Below are positions 10,493-19,413 of a DNA stretch of 64,000 bases, piece by piece. The stretch comes from Nonomuraea sp. SYSU D8015 (lineage in GTDB: Bacteria; Actinomycetota; Actinomycetes; Streptosporangiales; Streptosporangiaceae), in the NCBI RefSeq assembly GCF_008065375.1, contig NZ_VJYI01000012.1, positions 244,356 to 308,355 of the forward strand, written 5' to 3'. The number at the start of each line of letters is the position of its first letter. The stretch's first letter is position 1. Both the position numbers and the translations under genes were made by a program. Below the pieces are notes generated by a model. It was not told the origin of the DNA, did no database searches, and worked only from the letters and a program-made list of their open reading frames with translations.

Positions 10493-11667
10493 TGGCCGTC
10501 CTTCAACGGGAACCTCGCCCGCACCTCGAAACCGCCCCCCGGCAACGGACCGATGCTCAGGATTCCACCATAGAGTGCCACCCGTTCGCGAATGCCCACC
10601 AAACCATGCCCTGACCGCAGGTACAGATCCGAGGCGCCGGCCCCGTCATCCTCCACCCGGACGTCCAGCTCGCGCGGCTTGTGCCGGACCGTCACCACCG
10701 CCTCCGCCCCGGCCCCCGCGTGCCGCAGGCTGTTCGTCAGCCCCTCCTGGACCAGCCGGTAGGCGGCCAGGTCGACCCCCGCGGGCAGCGGCCGCGGCTC
10801 GCCCTCCACCAGCAGCCGCGTCGGCAGCCCCGCCTCCCGCATCTGCTCCACCAGCGCCGGCAGGTCCTGCACGCCCGGCTGCGGCCCCAGCTCGGCCCGG
10901 GAATCGGTGCGCAGCACGCCGACGATGTTGCGCATCTCCGCCATCGCCATGCGCCCCGTCTGCTCGATCGCCGACAGCGCCTCACCGGCCAGCTCCGGGT
11001 CGGAGGACAGCACCCGGCGCGCCGCCGCGGCCTGCACGATCATCACGCTGACGTGGTGGGCGACCACGTCGTGCAGCTCACGGGCGATCCTCGAGCGCTC
11101 CTCGGCCCGCGCCGCCCGCGTGTCCGCCGCATGCGCCCGCTCCAGCCGCGCCGCCCGGTCCCTCAGCTCCTCCAGGTACGCCCGGCGCAGCCGCAGGCTC
11201 CGGCCCGCACCCCACACCGCCCCCAGCACCACGACGACCATCACGTGGTCGGTCCAGCCCACCGCCCTGACGGGGCCGGCCATGGCCCCGAAGGCGTACG
11301 CGCCCAGCGACATCAGCAGGCCGCAGAGCGCCACCGCCAGACCGCGATGGGACGCCACGGAATACAGCAGCACCATCCCGGCCAGGCCGACCACCCCTGA
11401 GCTGTATCCGAGCAGCGTCAGCAGCGTCTCCGTCGCCAGGCTCGCGCACAGGGCCGCCAGCGGCCACCTGCGGCGCGCCGCCACCGGCACGGCCGCCAGC
11501 AGCAGCAGCGACGTGCCCAGCGCGTCCGGCGGGCGCAGGCTCCCGGTCAACAGGACCTCGTCCAGGTCGAGGCGCCGGGGGTCGTACAGCACGAACAACA
11601 TCGCCGAGACTGCGGCCACCACGCCGGCTAGGACCGCGTCGTGGAGCCTGGTTCGGTCGATGCGCAC
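10489..11667 (-). CDS. Sensor histidine kinase of the NarL/DesK-like (HisKA_3) family
   Basis: 392 residues. The N-terminal half has about five or six membrane helices and no large external domain, so it probably senses the membrane itself. The dimerisation/phospho-acceptor helix carries H199 in RELHDVVAHHVS. The C-terminal ATPase has DVRVEDDGAG and GHGLVGIRERV. Start GTG 11667 lies 6 nt after a TACAGT hexamer (plus-strand bases 11674-11679), which suggests a leaderless transcript. It phosphorylates the regulator encoded directly downstream; the signal is unknown. Confidence 0.9.
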   Translation of the reverse strand: MRIDRTRLHDAVLAGVVAAVSAMLFVLYDPRRLDLDEVLLTGSLRPPDALGTSLLLLAAVPVAARRRWPLAALCASLATETLLTLLGYSSGVVGLAGMVLLYSVASHRGLAVALCGLLMSLGAYAFGAMAGPVRAVGWTDHVMVVVVLGAVWGAGRSLRLRRAYLEELRDRAARLERAHAADTRAARAEERSRIARELHDVVAHHVSVMIVQAAAARRVLSSDPELAGEALSAIEQTGRMAMAEMRNIVGVLRTDSRAELGPQPGVQDLPALVEQMREAGLPTRLLVEGEPRPLPAGVDLAAYRLVQEGLTNSLRHAGAGAEAVVTVRHKPRELDVRVEDDGAGASDLYLRSGHGLVGIRERVALYGGILSIGPLPGGGFEVRARFPLKDGQ

Positions 11668-11865
11668 CGCTTTACTGTAGGTCCAGGTGAGAGCCCCGAA
11701 CCTCCTCCCTCGGGAGGATTAGCCGCGCCTACGTCCGAGACCCTGACACAGCCCCACGGGCCCCGCTCCGCCGCTCCGCGCGCGTCACGAGCGCCTGATC
11801 ATCCCGTGCCCCTGCCGTGCCCCTGCTGTGTCCCGGACGTGCGCGGGCTTGCACCGGCGGGCGCC

Positions 11866-11925
11866 CGTCAAGGGACCGGCCGTCAAGGGACCGGCCGTCA
11901 AGGGACCGGCCGTCAAGGGACCGGC
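11866..11925. repeat. Four perfect tandem copies of a 15-bp unit
   Basis: The unit CGTCAAGGGACCGGC is repeated exactly four times with no mismatch, just downstream of the RecB-like gene (which ends at 11932 on the minus strand). It may fold as a series of short hairpins. The exact identity of the copies suggests recent slippage expansion. Confidence 0.95.
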
Positions 11926-11931
11926 CCGCCG

Positions 11932-12792
11932 TCACAGCTCGTCGGTGGCCGAGCGGCGGTTGCTGCGCAGGGTGTCGCCGGGCCGGCGGTCGGGGACCGG
12001 GGGAGGGGTGCCCCCGAACTCCGGGCACAGCGCCTGGTGGTCGCACCAGTCGCACAGCCGGCTGCGCCGGGCCCGCCACTCGCCGGTCTCCATCGACCGC
12101 TCGATCGCCGCCCACAACGCCATCACCTTGCGCTCGGTGGCCAGCAGGTCGGCCTCGTCCGGCGCGTACCGCAGCACCTCGCCCGCGCCCCCGAGATAGA
12201 CCAGCTGCAGCAGCCGCGGCACCTGCCCGCGCAGCCGCCACAGCACCAGAGCGTAGAACTTCATCTGGAACAGCGCCTTGGCCTCGAAGTCGGGCCCCGG
12301 CGCGCTGCCCGTCTTGTAGTCGACCACCCGGACCTCGCCGGTCGGCGCCACGTCGAGCCGGTCGACGTAGCCCCGCAGCATCAGCCCTCCGTCGAGGACC
12401 GCCTCCACGTAGAGCTCGCGCTCGGCGGGCTCCAGCCGCGTCGGGTCCTCCAGCGTGAAGTAGCGCTCCAGCATGCCCCGCGCCTGCGCCAGCCACTCGG
12501 ACTGCTCGGCGGCGTCGGCGAACATCCCGGCGTATTGCGGATCTTCGGCCAGCAGCCGCTCCCACTGCGGCTCCAGTAAGGCCAGCGCCGACTCCACCGA
12601 CCGGCGCGGCGCCGGCAGGTCGTAGAGGCGCTCCAGGACCGCATGGACCACCGTGCCGCGGACCGCCGCCTGCGAGGGTCTCTCCGGCAGCTGGTCGATC
12701 ACCCGGAAGCGATAGAGCAGCGGGCAGGTCATGAAATCGCCCGCCCGGGACGGGGAGAGAGCTCCGATGATCACCGGCTCGGTCAATGTCAT
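11932..12792 (-). CDS. RecB-like PD-(D/E)XK nuclease with predicted 4Fe-4S cluster
   Basis: 286 residues. Nuclease motifs are H50 (GTVVHAVLE), D144 (GYVDRLD), D158-x-K160 (VRVVDYKTG), and Q176 with Y180 (QMKFYALV). Four cysteines fit the AddB/Cas4-type iron-sulfur lock: C23 near the N-terminus plus C247, C250 and C256 (CDWCDHQALC, that is C-x2-C-x5-C). Such enzymes process DNA ends in repair. I prefer ATG 12792 over GTG 12801 because a TAGAGT hexamer lies 7 nt upstream, giving a leaderless mRNA. A comparable gene sits beside trmI in Mycobacterium tuberculosis. Substrate and direction are unknown. Confidence 0.85.
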   Translation of the reverse strand: MTLTEPVIIGALSPSRAGDFMTCPLLYRFRVIDQLPERPSQAAVRGTVVHAVLERLYDLPAPRRSVESALALLEPQWERLLAEDPQYAGMFADAAEQSEWLAQARGMLERYFTLEDPTRLEPAERELYVEAVLDGGLMLRGYVDRLDVAPTGEVRVVDYKTGSAPGPDFEAKALFQMKFYALVLWRLRGQVPRLLQLVYLGGAGEVLRYAPDEADLLATERKVMALWAAIERSMETGEWRARRSRLCDWCDHQALCPEFGGTPPPVPDRRPGDTLRSNRRSATDEL

Positions 12793-12951
12793 GCACCGCA
12801 CTCTAGGTCAAGACCCCGACAGAATAACGCCCCGCAGATCGAGGATCACGTGCTGCGGCGCGTAGCATCGAGGCAGCAACACCACGGACGAATGGGAAGA
12901 CGGACGGCCACGGGCCGGCAGGTCCCCGTCGGCAGGACGGCAAGGAGTGCG

Positions 12952-14088
12952 GTGAGCGAGCAGAGCCCGCGGCAGGAGTTCTCCGGTCTTCGGATGGGAA
13001 AGCCGTTCGGCATTCCCGTCTACGTCTCGTGGACGTGGTTCGTCGTCGCGGTCTTCATCACCCTGATGTTCGGGCCGCGCTTCCAGCAGATGCTGCCCGA
13101 GCTCGACAGCGTGGCCTCCTACGTGGTGGCGTTCGCGTTCGCGGTGCTTCTGTACGTCTCGGTGCTGCTGCACGAGCTGGCGCACAGCGTCCTGGCCAAG
13201 TGGTACGGCCTGCCGGTGCGCAGGATCACCCTCTACCTCCTCGGCGGCGTGTCGGAGATCGAGAAGGAGCCGCCCACGCCGGGCAAGGAGTTCATGGTGG
13301 CCGCGGCCGGGCCGGCGCTCTCGCTCGGGCTGGCCGGGCTCGGCCTGCTGGGCGACGTCTACGTGATCAACAGCGGCGGCATCCCCGAGGTGCTCATCTG
13401 GCAGCTGTGGGTGGCCAACTTCATCGTCGGCGTGTTCAACCTGCTGCCCGGGCTGCCGCTCGACGGCGGGCGGATGCTGCGCGCCGGGGTGTGGAAGGTC
13501 GCCGGCAACTCCGGCACCGGCACCATCGTCGCCGCCTGGGGCGGCCGGGTGCTGGCCGTGCTGCTGGTCGCCGTGCCGCTGGCGACGTCCCTGTCGGGCG
13601 GCCAGGAGCTCGACTTCACCGATCTGGTGTGGCCGCTGGTGCTGGCCTGGTTCATCTGGGCCGGCGCCTCCCAGTCGCTGCGGGTGGCCAAGATCCGGGC
13701 CAGGATCCCGCAGCTCAACGCCCGCGCCCTGGCCCGCAGGGCGGTCCCGGTGACCGCCGAGACGCCGCTGTCCGAGGCGTTGCGGCAGGCCGTCGAGAAG
13801 AGGGCGGGCGCCATCGTGGTGGTCGACCACGACGGCAGGCCCCTCGCGATCGTCAACGAGGCCGCCGTGCAGGCCACGCCCGAGCACCGCCGCCCCTGGG
13901 TCAACGTCGCCTCCCTCGCCAAGTCCCTCGAGCCGACCATGGTCCTGGACGCCGATCTGACCGGCGAGCCGCTCATCGAGGCCATGCGCGAGGCCCCGGG
14001 CAGCGAATACCTGCTGGTCGAGCGCGGTGGCGGGGTGTACGGGGTGCTCGCCACGGCGGATGTGAACCGGGTTTTCACGGGCGTCTGA
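12952..14088 (+). CDS. Site-2 protease (M50) with C-terminal CBS domains
   Basis: 378-residue intramembrane zinc metalloprotease. HELAH at residues 74-78 gives the HExxH zinc/catalytic motif, and NLLPGLPLDGGRML supplies the second DG motif with the third zinc ligand. About six membrane helices are followed by two CBS-like repeats (residues about 260-375) ending in ATADVNRVF, which may bind adenine nucleotides and gate activity. The family cleaves membrane-bound anti-sigma factors or other transmembrane substrates. Start GTG 12952 follows AAGGAG by 4 nt; an ATG at 12994 is an alternative. Confidence 0.9.
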   Translation: MSEQSPRQEFSGLRMGKPFGIPVYVSWTWFVVAVFITLMFGPRFQQMLPELDSVASYVVAFAFAVLLYVSVLLHELAHSVLAKWYGLPVRRITLYLLGGVSEIEKEPPTPGKEFMVAAAGPALSLGLAGLGLLGDVYVINSGGIPEVLIWQLWVANFIVGVFNLLPGLPLDGGRMLRAGVWKVAGNSGTGTIVAAWGGRVLAVLLVAVPLATSLSGGQELDFTDLVWPLVLAWFIWAGASQSLRVAKIRARIPQLNARALARRAVPVTAETPLSEALRQAVEKRAGAIVVVDHDGRPLAIVNEAAVQATPEHRRPWVNVASLAKSLEPTMVLDADLTGEPLIEAMREAPGSEYLLVERGGGVYGVLATADVNRVFTGV

Positions 14089-14380
14089 TTTGTCCCACTC
14101 GTTTAAGCGGCGGCCCCCGGCTAGGGTCATGTCCAGCAGTTTCGGGTGGCCCGGATCGGACTCCGGCGATTTCTGCGATGCGACGACTGGCCGATAGTGT
14201 TCTGTTTGGCCAAACTTGCACAGTTAAGGGGTTTGTTGCGGTCCACCGGTTCACCGAATCGAGACGACGGGGCCGCGACACGCCCTCGTCGTCTGGGTAT
14301 GCGTATGGCTGGTGGCCAGCATCGGCCAGCACAGCAGTGCGGGTGCCGTGACATCGCCGGCTTCCGGGGAGGAGAGTTGA

Positions 14381-14443
14381 GTGACCGAGCGCAGCGAGGG
14401 CACCTATGAGCGCAGCACGGTGGTCATGAGGGAGGACGCATGA
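14381..14443 (+). CDS. 20-residue leader-like mini-ORF coupled to the FHA gene
   Basis: A GTG-initiated frame of 20 codons lies after GGGGAGGAGAG. It ends in GAGGGAGGACGCATGA, where its stop overlaps the ATG of the FHA gene (ATGA). Its first half (VTERSEG) resembles that of the duplicated mini-ORFs at 42469-42608 (VSDRRER). It may be a mobile repeat that carries a ribosome-binding site rather than a functional peptide. Confidence 0.35.
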   Translation: MTERSEGTYERSTVVMREDA

Positions 14444-15951
14444 CCGACCAAGGCTTCGGAGTGGTGCGTCCGCTTCCTGGAGATGGACTCGTCGCCTACG
14501 TGGGCGGGCTGCTGCTGGTGTGCGACCCGGGCGAGGCCACCGCGGACGGCCTGCTCGACGCGCTGCGCGAGACGGCCGCCTCCGGCGGCGACGGCAGGGC
14601 GCTGGCCCGCCGCGCTGCGCAGGTCCTGGCCGCCAACATGGCCGGCGACCCGGCCACCTGCGCCGTCGCGGGGCCCGTCGACGGCGGCGTGGCCGTGCTG
14701 GTCAGCGGCTCGGCCTCGGCCACCATCGGCACCTCGTCCGGCGAGACGCGGCTGGCCGGCAGCGACTCGCTGACCTGGGCCGACCGGCTCGTCACCGGCA
14801 CCGTGGAGCGGGTCGAGCTGACCCTGCCCGGCGCCGGCAGCGCCCACCCGGCCGTACGCTTCGACGGCGGCGTGGTCCACGGCGGCGGCCTCGTCGGCGA
14901 CCTCACCGACGAGCCCTCCCACGCCCCGTCGAGGCCGCTGACCAGCGAGATGCCCGCCACGGCCTTCCACATGGAGGCCGACCTCGTCCAGGCGCAGCCG
15001 CCCGCGCAGCAGCAGCAGGAGAAGCGGCCGCCGTACCCGCTGGCCGACCAGCCGCCGGTCCTGTCGGGCCCGCCCTCGGGCCCTCAGCCGGCGCCTCCGG
15101 TCGTGGAGCAGCCGTCCTACCACACGCCGCCGGACCAGCAGCCCTACCACACGCCGCCGGATCAGCCGCCGTACGGGCCGCAGGACCAGCCGCCGTACGG
15201 GCCGCACCAGGAGCAGCCGTCCCCCTTCCACCCGCCGCAGGAGCCGCCGCCCTTCCAGCCGCATCAGGAGCAGCCGCCGCCCCTGCCGGAGCAGCCGCAG
15301 TTCCCGCCGTACGACGAGCAGCCCGCCTCTGGCAACGGCAACGGCGAGCAGCAGGTCCAGCCGCACATGGGCCCGCCGGACCACTTCGACCAGGGCCCGC
15401 CCCCGGTCATCGGCCAGCCCGAGCCCTTCGACCACCAGGCCCCGCCGCAGGAGCAGCAGCAGCCCGACCACGGCGACCGCCCGCTGGTCTACGGCGTCGA
15501 CTGCAAGAACGACCACTTCAACGACCCGCGCGTGCCCTACTGCGCGGTCTGCGGCATCGCCCTGGTCCAGCGCACCCTCGTCCCCTACAAGGGCCCGCGC
15601 CCCTCGCTCGGCGTCCTCATCCTGGACGACGGCACCGCGCTGCCGCTGGAGACCGACTACCTGCTCGGGCGCGACCCGGAGCGGGCGCCCGAAGTGGCCG
15701 GCGGCAGTGCCAGGCCCGCCAAGGTGACCAGCCCGGACGGGTCGGTCTCGCGGCGGCACCTGCGGGTGGCGCTGGACGGATGGGACGTCAACCTGGTGGA
15801 CCTGGGGTCCGTCAACGGCACCCAGATCCAGCCGCCGGGCGACCCCAACTTCTACGACATCCCGCCCAACGAGCCCGTCACCATCGCCCCGGGCACCACG
15901 GTCCGCGTGGGCGTCTCCCGCACGCTCCGCTTCGAGGCGCACCGGGGGTAG
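14440..15951 (+). CDS. FHA-domain protein with long proline/glutamine-rich linker
   Basis: 503 residues. The N-terminal 150 residues look like a PP2C-related fold (LVAYVGGLLLVCDPG, then CAVAGPVDGGVAVL), though catalytic aspartates are not clear. Residues about 185-345 are a disordered Pro/Gln-rich linker with repeated PPYGPQDQ and YHTPPDQ units. A short Cys-containing segment (DCKNDHF, YCAVCG) precedes the C-terminal FHA domain (about 385-500), which has LLGRDPE, SRRHLRV and GSVNGT for phosphothreonine binding. The start follows GAGGGAGGA. Probably an adaptor for Ser/Thr-kinase signalling; partners are unknown. Confidence 0.85.
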   Translation: MTDQGFGVVRPLPGDGLVAYVGGLLLVCDPGEATADGLLDALRETAASGGDGRALARRAAQVLAANMAGDPATCAVAGPVDGGVAVLVSGSASATIGTSSGETRLAGSDSLTWADRLVTGTVERVELTLPGAGSAHPAVRFDGGVVHGGGLVGDLTDEPSHAPSRPLTSEMPATAFHMEADLVQAQPPAQQQQEKRPPYPLADQPPVLSGPPSGPQPAPPVVEQPSYHTPPDQQPYHTPPDQPPYGPQDQPPYGPHQEQPSPFHPPQEPPPFQPHQEQPPPLPEQPQFPPYDEQPASGNGNGEQQVQPHMGPPDHFDQGPPPVIGQPEPFDHQAPPQEQQQPDHGDRPLVYGVDCKNDHFNDPRVPYCAVCGIALVQRTLVPYKGPRPSLGVLILDDGTALPLETDYLLGRDPERAPEVAGGSARPAKVTSPDGSVSRRHLRVALDGWDVNLVDLGSVNGTQIQPPGDPNFYDIPPNEPVTIAPGTTVRVGVSRTLRFEAHRG

Positions 15952-15973
15952 GGCCTCCCGGGTCTGGCGTGAT

Positions 15974-16017
15974 CGCGTCCCCGGGCACGAGGAGCCGTCC
16001 TCGTGCCCGGGGACGCG
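15974..16017 (+). terminator. Very strong hairpin terminator after the FHA gene
   Basis: A perfect 20-bp stem (15974-15993 with 15998-16017) closed by the 4-nt loop GCCG lies 22 bp after the stop codon. CGTTT follows. This is the longest perfect hairpin noticed in the window. Confidence 0.85.
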
Positions 16018-16514
16018 CGTTTCGGCGGGTGAAACCGCAGGGAGTTCGCGGTCCGGGAAAACCTCTGCGGCGTCCGGGAAAGCCTCTGCGGCGCGCGGCG
16101 AAATCTTCTCGAATCGCCGGCCACGTCAATGCCGCCCCGGCAGAACGTCCCGTTTCCACAGCCCATCAGGACCCACAAACGACATACCCGACCAGGGTCT
16201 CCGGGGAATGACCGAAAAGGGCGTGGGCGTGAGGTGCCGCGCCCCGGAGGGCCCTGGATCCAGGGGCTCCGGGCCGCCGGGAGCGGCCGGCCGGGCGGCT
16301 CCGGAGCGCCCCGGAAAAGGGCCGGGCATTGGGTTTATTCCCACCGCCCGCGTAAATGTCATGAGCGGTCGAAATAGCGGCTAAATATGTCAAAGAAACC
16401 GATAAAAGAACGGCGATGGAAAGCCCGCCGACGGCGTCGCGCCGCGAAACCCGGCCCGGCAACCGGCTGCCCCTTTCCCGGTGATCCGGACGCCCCCAAC
16501 GAGGGCCCGGAGCC
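16018..16514. other. Spacer with a 21-bp duplication, no convincing gene
   Basis: Two near-identical 21-bp copies of TCCGGGAAAACCTCTGCGGC lie at 16052-16093. From about 16330 to 16440 the sequence is richer in A+T and could hold a promoter. A minus-strand frame (16166-16462) starts with a hydrophobic stretch but continues into low-complexity Arg/Pro text, so I do not call it. Confidence 0.4.
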
Positions 16515-17012
16515 CTAGGCCGGTCGGAAAGCCCGTACGCCCCGCAACAGACGCACCGCCGCCTCCAGCCCGCTGGCGGCCTCCAGCGCCCGCCCGGCCG
16601 CCGTCGCGAAGCGGCTGAGCAGATGCTCGTCGCCCTCCCCGAACCGGCGGCCCGCGACCCACACGAACGTGTGCTCCCGCGCCACCAGCGGCACGGGGGT
16701 GGCCAGGAAACCAGGCTCGCCCACGGTCGTGTCGTGGGCCAGCAGCACCGGCTCGGCGGAGGCCGCCAGTTCCTTCAGCACCCCCGATTCGGCCAGCCAG
16801 CGCCGCACGCGCAGCGGGTCCCCGGGCGGGGCGTGCACGTGCAGCGACATCGCCTCCCGCCGCAGCGCGTCCACGCGGACGAAGCCCGCGTAGGCGGTGC
16901 CCGCGGTCGCGGCGGCGGCGCGGGCCAGCCGATCGGTCACGTCCGCCGCCTCCAGGCAGGAGAACGCGGCGATGAGCTCACGCATGGCGACATCGACCCG
17001 GTTGTGTGGCAT
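16515..17012 (-). CDS. GAF-domain-like protein
   Basis: 165 residues. The order of segments fits a single GAF sensor domain: a helical N-terminus (AMRELIAAFSCL), a strand GTAYAGFVRVD, a central AEPVLLAHD, a strand PLVAREHTFVWVAGR, and the terminal GEGDEHLLSRFATAAGRAL. No catalytic motif and no attached output domain. Start ATG 17012. It probably binds a small ligand or takes part in protein interaction; the ligand is unknown. It stands alone between a spacer and the GNAT gene. Confidence 0.7.
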   Translation of the reverse strand: MPHNRVDVAMRELIAAFSCLEAADVTDRLARAAAATAGTAYAGFVRVDALRREAMSLHVHAPPGDPLRVRRWLAESGVLKELAASAEPVLLAHDTTVGEPGFLATPVPLVAREHTFVWVAGRRFGEGDEHLLSRFATAAGRALEAASGLEAAVRLLRGVRAFRPA

Positions 17013-17198
17013 CGTGATGATCCCTCGGCCGAGGCGGCGAGATCGCGCGGCCCGATCGCGCGACTCTCGAGTGCGGGTGTCCCGACTATCACTCTCGACG
17101 CCGCGCTTGACTAGCCCTCAACAGGAAATCGGGATTTTTGCCCATTCCGCTCCACCGGCCGGGCCCCGCCGTATGGCCTGCGGCGAGGGGCCGCGGGG

Positions 17199-18302
17199 TC
17201 ACCGCGGCGGCCGCTCCCCGCGCAGCCGCGCCCACGCCACGTCGTCGACCCACTCCCCGTCGGCCTTGGGGAACAGTTGCCGGTGCACGCCCTCCCTGGT
17301 GAACCCGGCCCGCTCCAGCACCCGCTGCGAGGCGGCGTTGCCCGCCTCGGTCCCGGCCACGATCCGGTGCAGCGCCGTGTTCGCGAACGCCCAGTCCACC
17401 AGCAGGTTGACCGCCCGGGTCATGAAGCCCCTGCCCCGGAACTCGCGCACCAGCGAATAGCCGACCATCGCCTGCCCCAGCGCCGGCACCACCTGCGTCA
17501 GCTGCAGATGCCCGGCGAACGCCCCGGACGCCGCGTCCCTGACGGCCAGCTCGATCCGCTGCCCCGACACCCACCAGTAGCCGGTGTAGCGGCAGCGCCG
17601 CTCGTCGTCCTCCAGCGTGCCGGGCGGGCTCACCGAATAGGCCGCGACGATCGGGTCGGCCATCATCCGGTGGTAATCGGGGGCGTCCCCCACGGCCAGC
17701 GGCGTCAGCCGCACCACCCCGTCGGACAGGTGCCCGGCCTCGAAGAACGGCAGGTACGGCTCGTTGCCGGTCACCGTGTCGCCGGGGAGCCGGCCGAAGA
17801 GCACCATGTCGACGGGCCGGCCGTCGCGCAGCCGCTTGGCGTCCCGCCTGCGCCCCTCCTCGCGGAAGCCCGCCTTGCCCGCCACCCGCAGGCTCGCCAC
17901 GTTGTCCACCGCGGCCTGCAGTTCGATCCGGCGCAGCCCGTGGTCGAACGCCCAGTCCGCGACCGCCCGGGCGGCCGTCGCCGCGACGTTCTTGCCCCGC
18001 GCCCACGGGGCCACCATGTAGCCGATCTCGGCCGCGCCCCAGCGGTCCGGCTGCCGGAGCCCGATGGAGCCGACGTACTGGCCGTTCTCGGTGATCACGA
18101 ACTCCGCGCCGCCGGCCTCCCACTTGTCCTCGGCCTTGGCGAGGAAGGCGCGCGCGTCCGCCATCCGGTACGGCGACGGCAGCGCCGCCAGGAACCAGGC
18201 CGTCACCGGATCGTTGCAGGTCCTGACGATCGCCTCGGCGTCCCCGTCCGCGGGGGGCCGCAGGATGAGGGAGCCGGTGGAGATCACATCGCGCGGGAGC
18301 AT
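17199..18302 (-). CDS. Tandem GNAT N-acetyltransferase (RimJ/RimL type)
   Basis: 367 residues made of two GNAT domains. The first (about 1-165) has GYMVAPWARGKNVAATAAR for acetyl-CoA binding. The second (about 190-360) has YSLVREFRGRGFMTRAV and a classic C-terminal NAASQRVLERAGF. Both resemble acetyltransferases of protein or small-molecule amines. The first pocket has ARGKN where Q/R-x-x-G-x-G/A is expected, so it still looks usable. The start is near 18302, divergent from trmI with only 55 bp between them, so the two promoters share this gap. Substrate unknown. Confidence 0.88.
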   Translation of the reverse strand: MLPRDVISTGSLILRPPADGDAEAIVRTCNDPVTAWFLAALPSPYRMADARAFLAKAEDKWEAGGAEFVITENGQYVGSIGLRQPDRWGAAEIGYMVAPWARGKNVAATAARAVADWAFDHGLRRIELQAAVDNVASLRVAGKAGFREEGRRRDAKRLRDGRPVDMVLFGRLPGDTVTGNEPYLPFFEAGHLSDGVVRLTPLAVGDAPDYHRMMADPIVAAYSVSPPGTLEDDERRCRYTGYWWVSGQRIELAVRDAASGAFAGHLQLTQVVPALGQAMVGYSLVREFRGRGFMTRAVNLLVDWAFANTALHRIVAGTEAGNAASQRVLERAGFTREGVHRQLFPKADGEWVDDVAWARLRGERPPR

Positions 18303-18357
18303 GCCCCATAGATACCGTGCGTCCGGACGGGCTCGAAAGCCCTATAACCTTGCGGCC

Positions 18358-19209
18358 ATGGGTTTCCGCAGGCATGGGCCTTTCCAGGCGGGGGATCAGG
18401 TGCAGCTCACCGACCCCAAGAACAAACGCCACACGATCACGCTCAAAGAGGACGGCGTCTTCCACACCCATAAGGGCGCCATCCCCCACAGCGACCTGAT
18501 CGGGCAGCCCGAGGGCTCCGTGGTGCGCTCCTCCGGCGGCACCCAATACCTCGCCTTCCGCCACCTGCTGCAGGACTACACCCTGGCCATGCCGCGCGGC
18601 GCGGCCGTCATCTACCCCAAGGACGCCTCGATGATCGTCGGCATGGCCGACATCTTCCCGGGCGCCCGGGTGATCGAGGCCGGGGTCGGCTCCGGCGCGC
18701 TGACCTGCTTCCTGCTGCGCGCCGTCGGCCCCGAGGGGCACGTGACCTCCTACGAGCGGCGCGAGGAGTTCGCCGACGTGGCGCGCAAGAACGTCGAGAA
18801 GTTCTACGGCGGCCCCATGGGCGACAACTGGCGCCTGGTCGTCGGCGACCTGGTCCACTCCATCGACGAGGTCGACGTCGACCGGGTCATCCTCGACATG
18901 CTCGCCCCGTGGGAGTGCGTCGACGCCGCCGCCAAGGCGCTCACCCCCGGCGGCGTGATCTGCTGCTACGTGGCCACGACCACGCAGATGTCCAAGACCG
19001 TCGAGGTCATCCGCGATCACGGGTGTTTCACCGAGCCGCATGCGTGGGAGACCCTGGTTCGCGACTGGCATGTCGAAGGACTCGCGGTGAGACCGGATCA
19101 TCGGATGATCGGCCACACGGGGTTCCTCGTCACCGCCCGCCGCATGGCGGACGGAGTGACGCCCCCGCCTAGACGCCGTCGACCGAAGGGGACCACCGAA
19201 GAACTATGA
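18358..19209 (+). CDS. trmI: tRNA (adenine-58-N1)-methyltransferase
   Basis: 283 residues. Methylates A58 in the T-loop of tRNA using AdoMet, normally as a tetramer. The N-terminal beta domain (FQAGDQVQLTD, KGAIPHSDLIG) is followed by a Rossmann fold with VIEAGVGSGALTCFLL for AdoMet binding, SYERREEFADVARKN, and VILDMLAPWE in the active site. A TAACCT hexamer at 18345-18350 lies 7 nt before the ATG, so the mRNA is probably leaderless. The position just upstream of the proteasomal ATPase matches other actinobacterial proteasome loci. Confidence 0.93.
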   Translation: MGFRRHGPFQAGDQVQLTDPKNKRHTITLKEDGVFHTHKGAIPHSDLIGQPEGSVVRSSGGTQYLAFRHLLQDYTLAMPRGAAVIYPKDASMIVGMADIFPGARVIEAGVGSGALTCFLLRAVGPEGHVTSYERREEFADVARKNVEKFYGGPMGDNWRLVVGDLVHSIDEVDVDRVILDMLAPWECVDAAAKALTPGGVICCYVATTTQMSKTVEVIRDHGCFTEPHAWETLVRDWHVEGLAVRPDHRMIGHTGFLVTARRMADGVTPPPRRRRPKGTTEEL

Positions 19210-19413
19210 CAATTTGGCCACAAGGGTGCGTTCGTGCGTGACACGGGAACAGATCGCCGTGTTCATATGCTGGGAGTATTAAACGCACTATTGGGGATTA
19301 TTCACCGAATACTGAATGTCACTCTACGAACACTGCCCGGCCAGGTTACGGAGGGGCCCGAGATAGGTAAGGTCCTTAGTAGTCGCCCTCGACTGGGAAG
19401 GAGGTGACGGGGC
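19210..19413 (+). promoter_or_regulatory. AT-rich control region upstream of the proteasome ATPase
   Basis: 204 bp, clearly lower in G+C than neighbouring DNA. It contains a spaced inverted repeat GAACA...TGTTC (about 19248-19265), too widely spaced for a normal SOS box. AAGGAGGTG at 19398-19406 is the ribosome-binding site for the GTG at 19414. No -35/-10 pair was fixed with confidence. Confidence 0.4.

Noticed and set aside
14146..14409. 87-residue plus-strand frame before the FHA gene
   Set aside because: No ribosome-binding site, no domain, unusual composition; more likely promoter DNA.
16166..16462. 98-residue minus-strand frame with a hydrophobic start
   Set aside because: No Shine-Dalgarno, and it runs into low-complexity Arg/Pro text. 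The hydrophobic part is short and may be chance.
19248..19265. SOS (LexA) box upstream of arc
   Set aside because: The GAAC and GTTC halves are 10 bp apart instead of 4, so it does not fit the actinobacterial consensus.
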